Assembly (NCBI GenBank): GCA_016464795.1
Contig: JAEKNN010000029.1
Coordinates: forward strand, 1-59,673
Source of the DNA: Candidatus Amunia macphersoniae
GTDB lineage: Bacteria; Chloroflexota; Dormibacteria; Aeolococcales; Aeolococcaceae
Length of the DNA stretch: 59,673 nucleotides
Reading direction: 5' to 3'
The translations under genes were made by a program, and so were the position numbers. This document shows positions 34,472 through 42,543 of the stretch, piece after piece. A model generated the notes under the pieces. It saw only the letters and a list, made by a program, of their open reading frames with translations, was not told where the DNA came from and did not search any database. Numbering within the stretch: position 1 is the stretch's first letter; every line of letters begins with the position of its first letter.

Positions 34472-35056
34472 ATGAGGCTCCCGAACGCCGAGCACGAAAG
34501 GCATCCGTGGCTCATCGCCGAGATCGCTCCCGACTTCACACTCCTGGACGCCTGGGGCCTGCCCGCCGACGGAGGGCCGAACGACTTCGCCACGCTGGTC
34601 GCGATCGTGACCTCTCTGGATCCAGCCAACAGGAGCTCGTCGAGCGCCACTCGCGCGCTCTTTTCCTTGCGCTATCGCGTGGGAGCCTGGTTCGGGTGGG
34701 ACGATGCCACCACCAAGCGACCGATCCCAGGCTGCCTCGAGACGACCCTGAGCCAACGCGTTCCCGCGGATCTACGAGACACCACGACGCGCCCCACGGT
34801 CAAGGGCTCGACGAGATTCATCCCCATCTATCGGACGGACGACGAGTGGGCGGCGGAGATCTCCAACAGCACCGTGCACGCCGTGCTGCAGCTGGCGTGG
34901 GTCGACCAGGGCAACGGTGTCTATCGCGGGCAGATGGGTGTCTACGTCAAGCCGCGTGGCAGGCTCGGCGTGCCCTACATGGCGCTGATCGGACCCTTCC
35001 GGCACCTCATCGTCTACCCAGCGCTCATGCGCCAGATCGAGCGCGCCTGGAGATGA
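34472..35056 (+). CDS. DUF2867 family protein
   Basis: 194 residues from ATG 34472 (MRLPNAEHERHPWLI), the family's usual start; the frame is open upstream to 34403 without homology. Family features are IAEIAPDFTLLDAWGLP, GGPNDFATLVAIV, RYRVGAWFGWDD and the tail GPFRHLIVYPALMRQIER. DUF2867 proteins resemble SRPBCC folds and are of unknown function. The stop overlaps the ATG of the molybdopterin oxidoreductase gene (ATGA), so the two are coupled. Confidence 0.88.
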   Translation: MRLPNAEHERHPWLIAEIAPDFTLLDAWGLPADGGPNDFATLVAIVTSLDPANRSSSSATRALFSLRYRVGAWFGWDDATTKRPIPGCLETTLSQRVPADLRDTTTRPTVKGSTRFIPIYRTDDEWAAEISNSTVHAVLQLAWVDQGNGVYRGQMGVYVKPRGRLGVPYMALIGPFRHLIVYPALMRQIERAWR

Positions 35057-35607
35057 GCCACGAGCGTGGAGCAGCGGGCGGATGCCTGCCGCCCGGCCAG
35101 CACCTGGTCGATGGATTCCCGCGCTTCGGGGTCCAACTCGCCCGACCGGCTCCGCGAATTCCTGCCCACCCCGTCATCAAGATCCGCGGTGCGGTGACTC
35201 AACAGTTCGACCTGCCACTGGCCGCGCTGGCGACGCTGCCTCGGCGAGAGCTCACCGCCGATTTTCACTGCGTGGCCGGGTGGTCAGCCACCAACCTGCG
35301 CTGGGAGGGGGTCGGATTCGAGACCTTCTATCGCACCATCATCGAGCCACTACTTGGGCTCGGTACCTCGATCACTCACGTGGTGTTCGGAGGCCTCGAC
35401 GGCTACCGCTCGGCCATGTCGATCGACGACGCACTCGCAGAGGAGGTGCTCATCGCCGAGCACCTCGAGGGACGACCCCTCGATGCTGACCACGTAGCGC
35501 CAGCAGCGACGGTGCATGTAGAGGCGGGATGCCGAGACAGTGTGCTGCTAGTGGAGTGCGGCGGGCTCAACCGCGCTGAGGCGAGCTGCGATGTCAGGTC
35601 AATGTGA
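35053..35607 (+). CDS. Molybdopterin-dependent oxidoreductase (sulfite-oxidase fold), altered C-terminus
   Basis: 184 residues. The domain is recognised by IKIRGAVTQQFDLPLAALAT, the Moco-ligating Cys in DFHCVAGWSATNLRWEGV, and VVFGGLDGYRSAMSIDDAL. The final 50 residues after RPLDADHVAP do not show the YGYKSxKW-like segment expected next, in any of the three frames. The protein is therefore either truncated and read into unrelated sequence, or a divergent short form. It is coupled to DUF2867 upstream; its 3' end overlaps the DUF3224 gene by 14 bases (convergent). Confidence 0.72.
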   Translation: MSHERGAAGGCLPPGQHLVDGFPRFGVQLARPAPRIPAHPVIKIRGAVTQQFDLPLAALATLPRRELTADFHCVAGWSATNLRWEGVGFETFYRTIIEPLLGLGTSITHVVFGGLDGYRSAMSIDDALAEEVLIAEHLEGRPLDADHVAPAATVHVEAGCRDSVLLVECGGLNRAEASCDVRSM

Positions 35608-35971
35608 TCTCGAAGTACGCCCCCTGGTCGTCGTGGAGTATCCGCGCGGAGCCACTCCAGTCCGCGAAGTCATCAGTGCCGGTCTTCGGCACAATGTGAC
35701 CAAACCACGAGGCGGGGTCTGACTCCAGACCACCGTGTTGCACAGTGATCGAGCCTTGGCGCCCGTCGTCAGTACGGCCGGTGATGCGCTCAGTGGCCAC
35801 GTAGGACCTGGCACCTTCGTCGCCGGCGGACATGAAGAGAGTGGAGGCATGACCGAGGATGCCGTCGGTGAACGTCTTGGCGAAGGTGAGCACACTGACC
35901 CAGTCGACGTCGAGACCAGTGACGTGTCGTGGTTCGAAGCCGTCCACCCGGAACCGAGCGCTCAGACTCAT
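35594..35971 (-). CDS. DUF3224 family protein
   Basis: 125 residues from ATG 35971, preceded by GGAGGAGGAC. It shows the family pattern SYVATERITGRTDDGRQGSI and TVQHGGL, then VPKTGTDDFADWSGSARI and YFEITLT, a small beta-barrel (allene-oxide-cyclase-like) fold. Function unknown. An in-frame start 15 codons upstream is less likely because this ribosome-binding site is strong. Confidence 0.82.
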   Translation of the reverse strand: MSLSARFRVDGFEPRHVTGLDVDWVSVLTFAKTFTDGILGHASTLFMSAGDEGARSYVATERITGRTDDGRQGSITVQHGGLESDPASWFGHIVPKTGTDDFADWSGSARILHDDQGAYFEITLT

Positions 35972-36040
35972 GTTGTCCTCCTCCATCAAGACGACCCGGC
36001 TCGGCTCGACGGTCATCCTCGGGTCGGGGGCCGCCGAGTG

Positions 36041-36523
36041 TCAAGCGCCGAAGACGTTAGATTCAGGTCTTCGTGGACTCGCCCTCTGCCTCGCTGTCAA
36101 CCGCAGAGCCGGCGCCACCAGGCTGAAGGCCGTGACCACGCCCAGGGCACGCCGCACCCGGTCCAGCACGCGCTGCTTTGGACTGATGACGCGCAGCAGC
36201 CGTGCGGCCATGCGCGCGAAGGTGATGCGGAAGTCGGGCTGGGAGCCCACCTCCTGCACGTCGGTGGTCGCCCAACCCGCCTCATTGGCGAACAGGTCGA
36301 ACTCCATCAGCAGCACGGTCTTGCCGACGCCCCGCAGCCCGCTGTACATGAGGCTGCGCTCATACGACCCTGCTCCGAGGCGCTCGATCAGGGAGCGGAA
36401 GTTGTCGATGTCGGCTTCGCGGCCGGCCAGCATCGGTGGCCGGCGCCCGGCGCCAGGGTGTACGGGTTGTCTCGCCGCTGCATCCGCTGATTCTAGGTTT
36501 TCTAAGTTGCCGTCACGGCTCAC
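36041..36523 (-). pseudogene. AAA ATPase, N-terminal fragment
   Basis: 160 residues with the start of an ORC/MalT-type ATPase: PPMLAGREADIDNFRSLIER and the Walker A loop YSGLRGVGKTVLLMEF. The sequence then runs SQPDFRITFARMAARLLRVI and stops; the Walker B, sensor and C-terminal HTH parts of a roughly 400-residue family are missing. Likely a remnant, though a short ATPase cannot be excluded. Confidence 0.6.
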
Positions 36524-36623
36524 TAGAAAGCACGAGAAAGCCTGCTCGATGCGGTCTTCCCATCAGACCCACTCCGGGGCGGCAAACAGAACGCCGCCAG
36601 CTTCTGAGACTCACGCGTCCCGA

Positions 36624-36791
36624 CTACTCGTGGCGTTCCAGGCTGTCGCCGATCAACCAGATCATCGGTGGCCACAGGCCAACGAAGAGCGCACGCCGCT
36701 CGGCGTTGCCGCGCTCGTCCTGGTCCACCGTCTTGGCACGGATCCACAGGCCGATACACAGCCCGATGGATCCGAGCGACAGGGCCTGCAT
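36624..36791 (-). CDS. Small two-helix membrane protein
   Basis: 55 residues from ATG 36791. Two hydrophobic segments (MQALSLGSIGLCIGLWIRA and RRALFVGLWPPMIWLIGDSL) flank a charged loop (KTVDQDERGNAE). The sequence pattern is that of short conserved actinobacterial membrane proteins, but I cannot name a family. It is divergent from the DUF1990 pair. Confidence 0.55.
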   Translation of the reverse strand: MQALSLGSIGLCIGLWIRAKTVDQDERGNAERRALFVGLWPPMIWLIGDSLERHE

Positions 36792-36863
36792 GTGCCCGGC
36801 ACGCAGGCCGGCACCGTGCAACCGTCTGCTGATCACCCGCGCATTGTATGCAGGACAATCCAC

Positions 36864-36875
36864 TAGCCTCAGTCC
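36864..36875 (+). promoter_or_regulatory. -10-like box (TAGCCT) 6 bases before the DUF1990 start
   Basis: TAGCCT at 36864-36869 and GTG at 36876 leave 6 bases between, with no Shine-Dalgarno sequence. This suits a leaderless mRNA and fixes the start of the first DUF1990 gene. Confidence 0.45.
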
Positions 36876-37595
36876 GTGTCCCAACGCCTCGACCGACGCC
36901 GACGTTGGCTGACCGCTCTGAGCTGGCCCACGGGTGTGGTCCTGACCTCGTGGGACTACATGTGGCGCTCGACCCCAATGCATCGACGCGAGCTGTCCGG
37001 GCACCGCAGTGACCCCGCCGAGCTGCCGCCGCCGTACCCACCGGCCATCGCCACCACCGACCTGCTTCCGGCGGAGGATGGCCATGGGCCCCTCTACCAC
37101 CGTCACTACCGCACCCTCATACGCCGTTCGCGGATGGACGCGAAGGAGCTCATGGATGCGGTGCGGTCCGACCTCAACCGCGCAGCTCCGACGAAGTTCG
37201 CCAGCTTCCAGAAGGTGCGCGGCGATCAGTCGGCGTTGGTCGTCGGCGACGAGTACGTGGTGCGCATGCCGGGGCCCTGGGACGGCCCCGTCCGTGTCGT
37301 TCATGTGGGGCGGGCATCTTTTCGTTTGGCAACCCTGCGGGGCCACCTCGAAGCAGGGCAGATCGAGTTCCGTGCATCGGACGCAGACGGCATCGTCTTC
37401 GAGATCGAGTCGTGGGCGCGAAGCAGCGACTTCTGGTCCAACCTTCTCTACCAGCATCTGCGGATGGCTAAGGAGGTGCAGCTGCACATGTGGCTGTCGT
37501 TCCTCGAGGGCGTCACCCGCGTCGCCGGCGGCCGCATGACCGGCGGCGTCGACATCGAGACTCATCGCATCGAGGACGTCGATGTCGCATCGTGA
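36876..37595 (+). CDS. DUF1990-like protein 1
   Basis: 239 residues. The family pattern of a hydrophilic N-terminus and a lipocalin-like core is visible: DEYVVRMPGPWDGPVRVVHV, then FRLATLRGHLEAGQIEFRAS, and DGIVFEIESWARSSDF. The rise RGHLEAGQIEF corresponds to the HxExGE element of the family. Function unknown; relatives are found alone or fused to YndJ-like membrane proteins. The 3' end overlaps the next gene, a second member, by 14 bases. Confidence 0.72.
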   Translation: MSQRLDRRRRWLTALSWPTGVVLTSWDYMWRSTPMHRRELSGHRSDPAELPPPYPPAIATTDLLPAEDGHGPLYHRHYRTLIRRSRMDAKELMDAVRSDLNRAAPTKFASFQKVRGDQSALVVGDEYVVRMPGPWDGPVRVVHVGRASFRLATLRGHLEAGQIEFRASDADGIVFEIESWARSSDFWSNLLYQHLRMAKEVQLHMWLSFLEGVTRVAGGRMTGGVDIETHRIEDVDVAS

Positions 37596-38346
37596 GCGCA
37601 TGCTCGGGCCGCCACGGGTGCGCCGGCGGCTGGCCGCGCTCGCCTCCGCTCCGCCCAACTTCGATCCGAGCGAGCTGAGCCGGGCCGGCGCGGCGGAGGG
37701 CTGGAGGGTCGACGACATCTGCCAGGTCCTTCTCTCCGAGCCGCCCGGCGACCCGGTGCCGGGGGGCACGTGGCGGCTGGCTCGAGCGCTGATGCGCGGT
37801 TACGCCTTCGCCGACCCATCGATCGTGCGCGCGTTTTACGACCCGGATGTTCCCCTGCAGGGGCGGAACATGCTGCTCAAGCTGCAGGCGTTCGGACTGG
37901 TCCACCTGTACGTCGGCGTGCGCGTCAACGAGGTGTACGACACCACCGTTATCCAGGACGGGCGCGAGGCGCGGGTGTGGGGATGGAACTACCGGACGCT
38001 CAAGGGCCACGTCGAGTCCGGTCAGATGGATTGGGAGGTGTGGAAATGGCCCGACACCGGCGCGGTGGAGTTCCGCGTGCACGCGGTGTCCCGTCGGGTC
38101 GCGATCGCCAACCCCTTTGTGCGCGTCGGCTATGCGCTCTCACGGGGCCACGAGCGCGCATTGTTCCTGGCCAGCACGGGGCGCCGGATGCGGGCGTTCA
38201 CCGACCTTGTGGCCGGAAATGACGATGGTCCGGCAGCCGTCCGTGCCGCGGCCCGCGCCATGAGCGCACGGCGGAGCCCCGAGGTGGACGTGACCGCGGA
38301 GGAGCTCGAACACGCGCTCCGAGAGGTCCGCACCCTGCGCACCTGA
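37582..38346 (+). CDS. DUF1990-like protein 2
   Basis: 254 residues. The N-terminal 60 residues are a separate helical part. The core matches the neighbouring protein: GVRVNEVYDTTVIQDGREAR, GWNYRTLKGHVESGQMDWEV and the adjoining GAVEFRVHAVSRR. The tandem, overlapping arrangement of two members suggests a heteromer, or duplication followed by divergence. No enzymatic motif is apparent. Confidence 0.75.
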   Translation: MSHRERMLGPPRVRRRLAALASAPPNFDPSELSRAGAAEGWRVDDICQVLLSEPPGDPVPGGTWRLARALMRGYAFADPSIVRAFYDPDVPLQGRNMLLKLQAFGLVHLYVGVRVNEVYDTTVIQDGREARVWGWNYRTLKGHVESGQMDWEVWKWPDTGAVEFRVHAVSRRVAIANPFVRVGYALSRGHERALFLASTGRRMRAFTDLVAGNDDGPAAVRAAARAMSARRSPEVDVTAEELEHALREVRTLRT

Positions 38347-38358
38347 GTGCGTGGCTCC

Positions 38359-38682
38359 TCAGCTGGCTCCCGGAAGCGACTGAGCCGCCGACTCACCTTG
38401 CCACACGTGAATCACGGAGAGAGGAGTGCGCGGCGGCTCGGGTGGCTCGGCACCGATGAGCTCCATGAGCAACGGATGAACGACAGGGTGAAGGCGCTCT
38501 TCGGCGAATCGATCGAATTGCTCCTCGGAGTCCCATATGTCGATGTAGCGCAAACCTCCTTCGGGGCGCTCAACCGCCAGATGGAAAATGAGTCCCTCCG
38601 GCGGGGTTGAGCCCAACCCGTCGACGATGCGGCGATACGTTGGAACGTCGATCGGCACATCCTGCATGAACGCATATGCCAC
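38359..38682 (-). CDS. Small ABM/dimeric alpha-beta barrel-like protein
   Basis: 107 residues from GTG 38682 with GGGAGG upstream. The sequence DVPIDVPTYRRIVDGLGSTP, FHLAVERPEGGLRYIDIWDS and HPVVHPLLMELIG matches the ferredoxin-like ABM/Dabb superfamily of small proteins. It is divergent from the tetR gene, which is probably its regulator. Ligand unknown. Confidence 0.75.
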   Translation of the reverse strand: MAYAFMQDVPIDVPTYRRIVDGLGSTPPEGLIFHLAVERPEGGLRYIDIWDSEEQFDRFAEERLHPVVHPLLMELIGAEPPEPPRTPLSVIHVWQGESAAQSLPGAS

Positions 38683-38702
38683 GGCCCTTATCCTCCCAAT
38701 TT

Positions 38703-38723
38703 CATCCGAAGTAGCCTCGGATG
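38703..38723. promoter_or_regulatory. Palindromic operator between the ABM gene and tetR
   Basis: CATCCGA (38703-38709), spacer AGTAGCC, TCGGATG (38717-38723): a perfect 7-bp inverted repeat. It lies in the 55-base gap between the two divergent genes and touches the TATCAT -10 box (38724-38729) that is 8 bases before the tetR ATG. Binding by the adjacent TetR protein, repressing both genes, is the natural reading. Confidence 0.65.
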
Positions 38724-38737
38724 TATCATGACTGTTG

Positions 38738-39400
38738 ATGAGAGCCGACGTCAAGCATGGCTACAACTCAGAGCGACGGCGGGAAGGTTCGGCTGAGACA
38801 AGACGTCGGATCCTGAGCGCCGCCAGGGAGCTGTTCCTGGCCCAAGGCTATCGTTCGACCACGATCGCGGCCATCGCGGCGCGAGCAAGCGTGAACGTCG
38901 ACACCGTGTACCAGCTGGCCGGGCGCAAGCCGATGCTCATGCGAGAGCTCATTGAGGAGGCGATTTCCGGCACCGACCATCCTATGGCCGCCGAGCAGCG
39001 CCGATACGTTCGGGAGATCCGAGCAGAGCCTGACCCGGCTAGGAAGCTGAGAATCTATGCCCGAGCGGTCCGCCGCATCCAGGAGCGTATGGCACCGCTC
39101 TTCATAGCGCTGCGCGATGCGGCCTCCACGGAACCTGAGGCTCGGCAAGTGTGGGGCGAGATCAGCGAGCGACGCGCCGACAACATGCGGCTGCTCATCA
39201 ACGACATCCGTGACGCTAACGGTCTTCGTCCTGGGCTTTCCATTCAGGCTGCCGCCGATACGATCTGGGTGATGAGCAGTTCCGATGTCTACGTGCTACT
39301 CACTGTCGATCGTGGCTGGTCACCGCGGCGCTTCGAGCACTGGCTGGCGGAGTCCTGGCACCGGCTCATCCTGACCGAGGTTGAGGGCAGGGGTCCGTGA
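38738..39400 (+). CDS. TetR-family transcriptional regulator
   Basis: 220 residues from ATG 38738; a TTG one codon earlier is also open. The N-terminal HTH reads TRRRILSAARELFLAQGYRS and TTIAAIAARASVNVDTVYQL, with the helix-3 Tyr of the family. The C-terminal ligand domain is not assignable. TATCAT 8 bases upstream and no ribosome-binding site point to a leaderless mRNA; the adjoining palindrome suggests autorepression. Confidence 0.92.
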   Translation: MRADVKHGYNSERRREGSAETRRRILSAARELFLAQGYRSTTIAAIAARASVNVDTVYQLAGRKPMLMRELIEEAISGTDHPMAAEQRRYVREIRAEPDPARKLRIYARAVRRIQERMAPLFIALRDAASTEPEARQVWGEISERRADNMRLLINDIRDANGLRPGLSIQAAADTIWVMSSSDVYVLLTVDRGWSPRRFEHWLAESWHRLILTEVEGRGP

Positions 39401-39526
39401 CATCGGGCGGCCGCTGGTCGGGGACGCGGCTGGCTGGGTCCTTCGGCCGGGAGGTTGAAGGCGGAAGCAGAGTGGGTGGGGATATCGTTGGGGCGCCATC
39501 GACCGTCGATCACCGGGAGTGACGCC

Positions 39527-40984
39527 ATGCCGCCGGACCAGCAGACGCCGTCGCCCGCTGACGAGATCAGGGCAGCCATCGCCGACCCATACGCCGCGGA
39601 CAGCGGGGCGCTGCGGCTTCCCAAGGACCGCTTCCCGCAGAGGGCGTCAGACCCGCGTCGCATCTACAACTTCGTGCACGACGAGCTGCTGCTCGACGGC
39701 GTGTCGCGCATGAACCTGGCGACGTTCTGCACGACCTGGGTCGAGCCCGAGGTGGGCACGCTGATGTCGGACTGTCTCGACAAGAACATCGTTGACAAGG
39801 ACGAGTACCCGCAGACTGCCGCGCTCGAGGCTCGCTGCGTGTCGATGCTCGCCGACCTCTGGCGGGCGCCGAACATCGAGTCGGCGTGCGGCACCTCCAC
39901 GACTGGCTCCAGTGAGGCCGCGATGCTGGCCGGCCTGGCCGCGAAGTTTCGCTGGCGCCGGCGCGGCGGCCGGGGCGGCGGCGCCGGCGGGAGGCCGAAC
40001 ATCGTGTCCGGACCGGTTCAGGTGTGCTGGGAGAAGTTCGCTCGCTACTTCGACGTGGAATTGCGCGAGGTGCCGATGGTGGGCGAGCGCTTCCTGCTGA
40101 CCCCGGAGGAGGCGGTGAAGCACTGCGACGAGAACACCATCACGGTGGTGGCCACGCTCGGCCAGACATTCACGGGGATGTACGAGGACGTGGCGGCGAT
40201 CAGCGCCGCCCTCGACACCCTGCAGGCCGAGAAGGGAGTGGACGTCGACCTCCACATCGACGCCGCCAGCGGCGGCTTCCTGGCGCCCTTCGTGCAGCCC
40301 GACCTGGTTTGGGACTTTCGGCTTCCGCGGGTAAAGTCGATCAACGCCTCCGGCCACAAGATGGGCCTGGCGCCGCTGGGCTGCGGCTGGGTGCTGTGGC
40401 GCGACAGTGAGGCCCTGCCCGAGGAGCTGATCTTCAACGTCAACTATCTCGGCGGCTCAATGCCTACCTTCAACCTCAACTTCTCGCGGCCCGGGGGGCA
40501 AGTGGTGGCGCAGTACTACTTGTTCGCCCGGCTTGGCCGCGACGGATACCGAAGCGTGCACGCCGCCGCATACGAAACGGCGCAGTATCTCGCGCTCGAG
40601 GTCGGAGAGATGGGGCCGTTCGACGTGATGTTCGGAGGCGACCCGAGCCGTGGCATCACTGCTGTGAGCTGGCGCATCGTCCCGGGTGACGAGAGCTCGT
40701 TCAGTCTCTTCGACTTCGCGGATCGGCTCCGCTCGCGCGGATGGCTGGTGCCGGCCTACACGCTGCCGCCACAGCGCGAGGATCTGGCGGTGCAGCGCAT
40801 TCTTGTCCGGCACGGCTTCAGCCTCGACATGGCCGACCTGCTCCTCGACGACATGCGGCGGACGCTGAGCTCACTATCCGCTGCGCCCCCGGCCAAGCCA
40901 GCCAGCGGCGAGGCACACGGAGCGTTCACGCACGACGCAACGCCGGCGGTGCGGGACGAGGACACGGTGATCGCGCCGGCGTAG
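39527..40984 (+). CDS. gadB: Glutamate decarboxylase
   Basis: 485 residues from ATG 39527 with GGGAG upstream. This is a PLP-dependent group II decarboxylase: substrate-loop RMNLATFCTTWVEPEVG, PLP phosphate site CGTSTTGSSEAAMLAGLAAK, Asp/Ala pair HIDAASGGFLAPF and the Schiff-base Lys in SINASGHKMGLAPLG. It converts glutamate to GABA while consuming a proton. No linked glutamate/GABA antiporter; the nearest APC permeases are 8 kb away. The 30-residue C-terminal extension is low-complexity. Confidence 0.93.
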   Translation: MPPDQQTPSPADEIRAAIADPYAADSGALRLPKDRFPQRASDPRRIYNFVHDELLLDGVSRMNLATFCTTWVEPEVGTLMSDCLDKNIVDKDEYPQTAALEARCVSMLADLWRAPNIESACGTSTTGSSEAAMLAGLAAKFRWRRRGGRGGGAGGRPNIVSGPVQVCWEKFARYFDVELREVPMVGERFLLTPEEAVKHCDENTITVVATLGQTFTGMYEDVAAISAALDTLQAEKGVDVDLHIDAASGGFLAPFVQPDLVWDFRLPRVKSINASGHKMGLAPLGCGWVLWRDSEALPEELIFNVNYLGGSMPTFNLNFSRPGGQVVAQYYLFARLGRDGYRSVHAAAYETAQYLALEVGEMGPFDVMFGGDPSRGITAVSWRIVPGDESSFSLFDFADRLRSRGWLVPAYTLPPQREDLAVQRILVRHGFSLDMADLLLDDMRRTLSSLSAAPPAKPASGEAHGAFTHDATPAVRDEDTVIAPA

Positions 40985-41025
40985 GTTGAGCCGTGCGGGC
41001 CGATGATTTCCATCCAGTCAGGCGT

Positions 41026-41118
41026 CGATACAAAAGCGACGGGAACACGATCACGGGAAGCTGGGAGAAGGCGGAAGACGGCGTCAACTTCAGGACGGAT
41101 TTCCATCGCATATACCGG
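41026..41118 (+). pseudogene. C-terminal remnant of a DUF1579-like protein
   Basis: The frame reads RYKSDGNTITGSWEKAEDGV followed by an FxxDFxxxYRG end. This resembles the closing strands of DUF1579-type small proteins (SDDGNTIxGxWExxEDG...DFDLTYxR). Nothing of the domain precedes it. It occupies most of the 150-base gap between the decarboxylase and SRPBCC genes. Confidence 0.35.
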
Positions 41119-41137
41119 GGATCCTGGGCCAGCAGCC

Positions 41138-41533
41138 TCACTCCTGCAGGATTGAGGCCAGAGCGTCGAGGAGCTTCGTCCACCCCTGCTGGTGGTCGGC
41201 CCGCCGGTCGACCGGCAGGTCGCGATGGGTCAGCTCGACGACGGTGGCGTCACCATCAGGCCGCAGCTCGATCTCGACGGTGCTCGAGCCTGCCGGCAGC
41301 TGCTGGCTTCCCAAGATCCCCCAGGTGAACACCACGCGGTGCGGCGGGTCGACCGCGACGTAGGACCCCCGCACCGGGTCACCCACGTCTGCGGCGAACA
41401 CCCCGCCGGGCCGGGGGTCGACGTCGACCCAGGAGGCGAGCCAGCGTACGAGCAGCTCCGGCTGCACCAGGTACGGGAACACCTCCTGCGGGCTGGCCTG
41501 GATGGTCGTCGTCACCACCAGGTCGGTGTTCAT
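41138..41533 (-). CDS. SRPBCC (AHSA1-like) protein
   Basis: 131 residues from ATG 41533 with AGGAG upstream. The AHSA1/CalC pattern is clear: TTTIQASPQEVFPYLVQPEL, GSYVAVDPPHRVVFTWG and LTHRDLPVDRRADHQQGW. Such proteins bind hydrophobic ligands in a helix-grip fold. Its start overlaps the ArsR stop (ATGA). Third gene of the SRPBCC-ArsR-SRPBCC operon. Confidence 0.88.
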   Translation of the reverse strand: MNTDLVVTTTIQASPQEVFPYLVQPELLVRWLASWVDVDPRPGGVFAADVGDPVRGSYVAVDPPHRVVFTWGILGSQQLPAGSSTVEIELRPDGDATVVELTHRDLPVDRRADHQQGWTKLLDALASILQE

Positions 41534-41853
41534 GATCGGCTCCTCTTGTCCTGTTCGACGATGCGCTTGAGACGGTCGAGCGCGTCGGGCCACAGATCGT
41601 CCAGCAGGGCCCGCACCGGAGCGAGGGCGTCGGGTTGCAGTACGTACAGCCTACGCGTTCCCTCCCGGCGCTCCGCGACCAGGCCGGCACGGTGCAGCAC
41701 CTGCAGGTGCTGGCTCACCGCTTGCTGGGAGATGGGGAATTGCGTCGCGATCTGGCCGGCTGCGAGCTCCTGGCTGCGGACCAGACGCAGCATCGTGCGC
41801 CGGCTCGGATCAGCCAGAGCCCGCAGCACCAGATCAGCAGCTTCGGCCGTCAT
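41530..41853 (-). CDS. ArsR-family winged-helix repressor
   Basis: 107 residues: ALADPSRRTMLRLVRSQELA, then the recognition helix in FPISQQAVSQHLQVLHRAGL and the wing VAERREGTRRLYVLQ. No metal-binding Cys pair, as in the ArsR subgroup encoded with AHSA1 proteins, which sense unknown ligands. It starts 4 bases after the upstream SRPBCC stop and overlaps the next SRPBCC start. It probably binds the TTGTACA boxes upstream of the operon. Confidence 0.93.
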   Translation of the reverse strand: MTAEAADLVLRALADPSRRTMLRLVRSQELAAGQIATQFPISQQAVSQHLQVLHRAGLVAERREGTRRLYVLQPDALAPVRALLDDLWPDALDRLKRIVEQDKRSRS

Positions 41854-41857
41854 GCGC

Positions 41858-42298
41858 TCAAGATCGCCTCGGCCCGGGGTTGCCGACGCCGCTCTCGACG
41901 TACGACACGAGGCTCGGCAAGTAGTGCGTCCAGCCGGCGAAGCAGGTCTCGGCGCAGGGTAGAGCGGCCAAACCGCGGTGTGTGAAGACGAGCTCGATGG
42001 TTCCGGCGGCGTCGGCCGCGGATGCGAACTCGATGGTCGTCCCCACCCAGTCCGGCTCGGCGGAGCAGCTCACGACGTCCCAGACGACCAGCTCAGGCCT
42101 TGCGACGACGCGCAGGTCCACGCCGATGTTGCCGAAGCTGACGCTCAGCAACTCGGGTCCCCGGCTGACGGTGGGCGACCACCAACCACTGACGCCTTCG
42201 TCGGTGGTGATCGCGGCCCGCAGCGCCGCCGGGGTGGCGTCGATCGTGAGGGTCCGGGTGAAGTCGGCATCGGTGCCGACGAGGGCGGTGTCGGTCAT
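41858..42298 (-). CDS. SRPBCC (AHSA1-like) protein
   Basis: 146 residues from ATG 42298, preceded by AAGGAG. The sequence shows DFTRTLTIDATPAALRAAIT, TDEGVSGWWSPTV, TIEFASAADAAGTIELVFTH and the C-terminal CFAGWTHYLPSLVSYVESG of the activator-of-Hsp90-like family. First gene of a three-gene operon with the ArsR repressor and a second SRPBCC protein; the leader carries the operator boxes. Confidence 0.88.
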   Translation of the reverse strand: MTDTALVGTDADFTRTLTIDATPAALRAAITTDEGVSGWWSPTVSRGPELLSVSFGNIGVDLRVVARPELVVWDVVSCSAEPDWVGTTIEFASAADAAGTIELVFTHRGLAALPCAETCFAGWTHYLPSLVSYVESGVGNPGPRRS

Positions 42299-42313
42299 GA
42301 AAAGCTCCTTGTG

Positions 42314-42371
42314 CTTGTACAAGCTAGTTCTTGTACAATGGAATTGTTGTGTACAAGCCACTGCTTGTCAA
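42314..42371 (-). promoter_or_regulatory. Promoter with three TTGTACA-type boxes upstream of the SRPBCC-ArsR operon
   Basis: Read on the minus strand: -35 TTGACA (42371-42366), a 17-base spacer, -10 AACAAT (42348-42343). Three related sites overlie it: the perfect palindrome CTTGTACAAG (42314-42323), CTTGTACAAT (42330-42339) and TGTACAAG (42350-42357), spaced 16 and 18 bases. The boxes block the spacer and the initial transcribed region, as expected for autorepression by the ArsR protein of the operon. Confidence 0.65.
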
Positions 42372-42543
42372 GTCCCGCCACCAGAGGCAGGTCAAGACCG
42401 GTAAGGCGCGCAGAGCTGCGGGGGCCATCGGCGTGGGTCTTCAAGGCCCCGCCCGTAGAGGCGTGGCCTGAGGCCAACTACCGTGGATCGCCGCGGCTGA
42501 CCTGACCCGGCGTGTTGCCGGGCCTTCTGGCGACAATAGCGGC

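Noticed and set aside
36792..37769. Long minus-strand open frame through the DUF1990 genes
   Set aside because: It is antisense to well-conserved DUF1990 sequence; only its last 55 codons (36624-36791) look like a real protein.
40985..41137. Terminator or small RNA between the decarboxylase and SRPBCC genes
   Set aside because: No stable inverted repeat is visible; the stretch reads better as a DUF1579-like C-terminal remnant.
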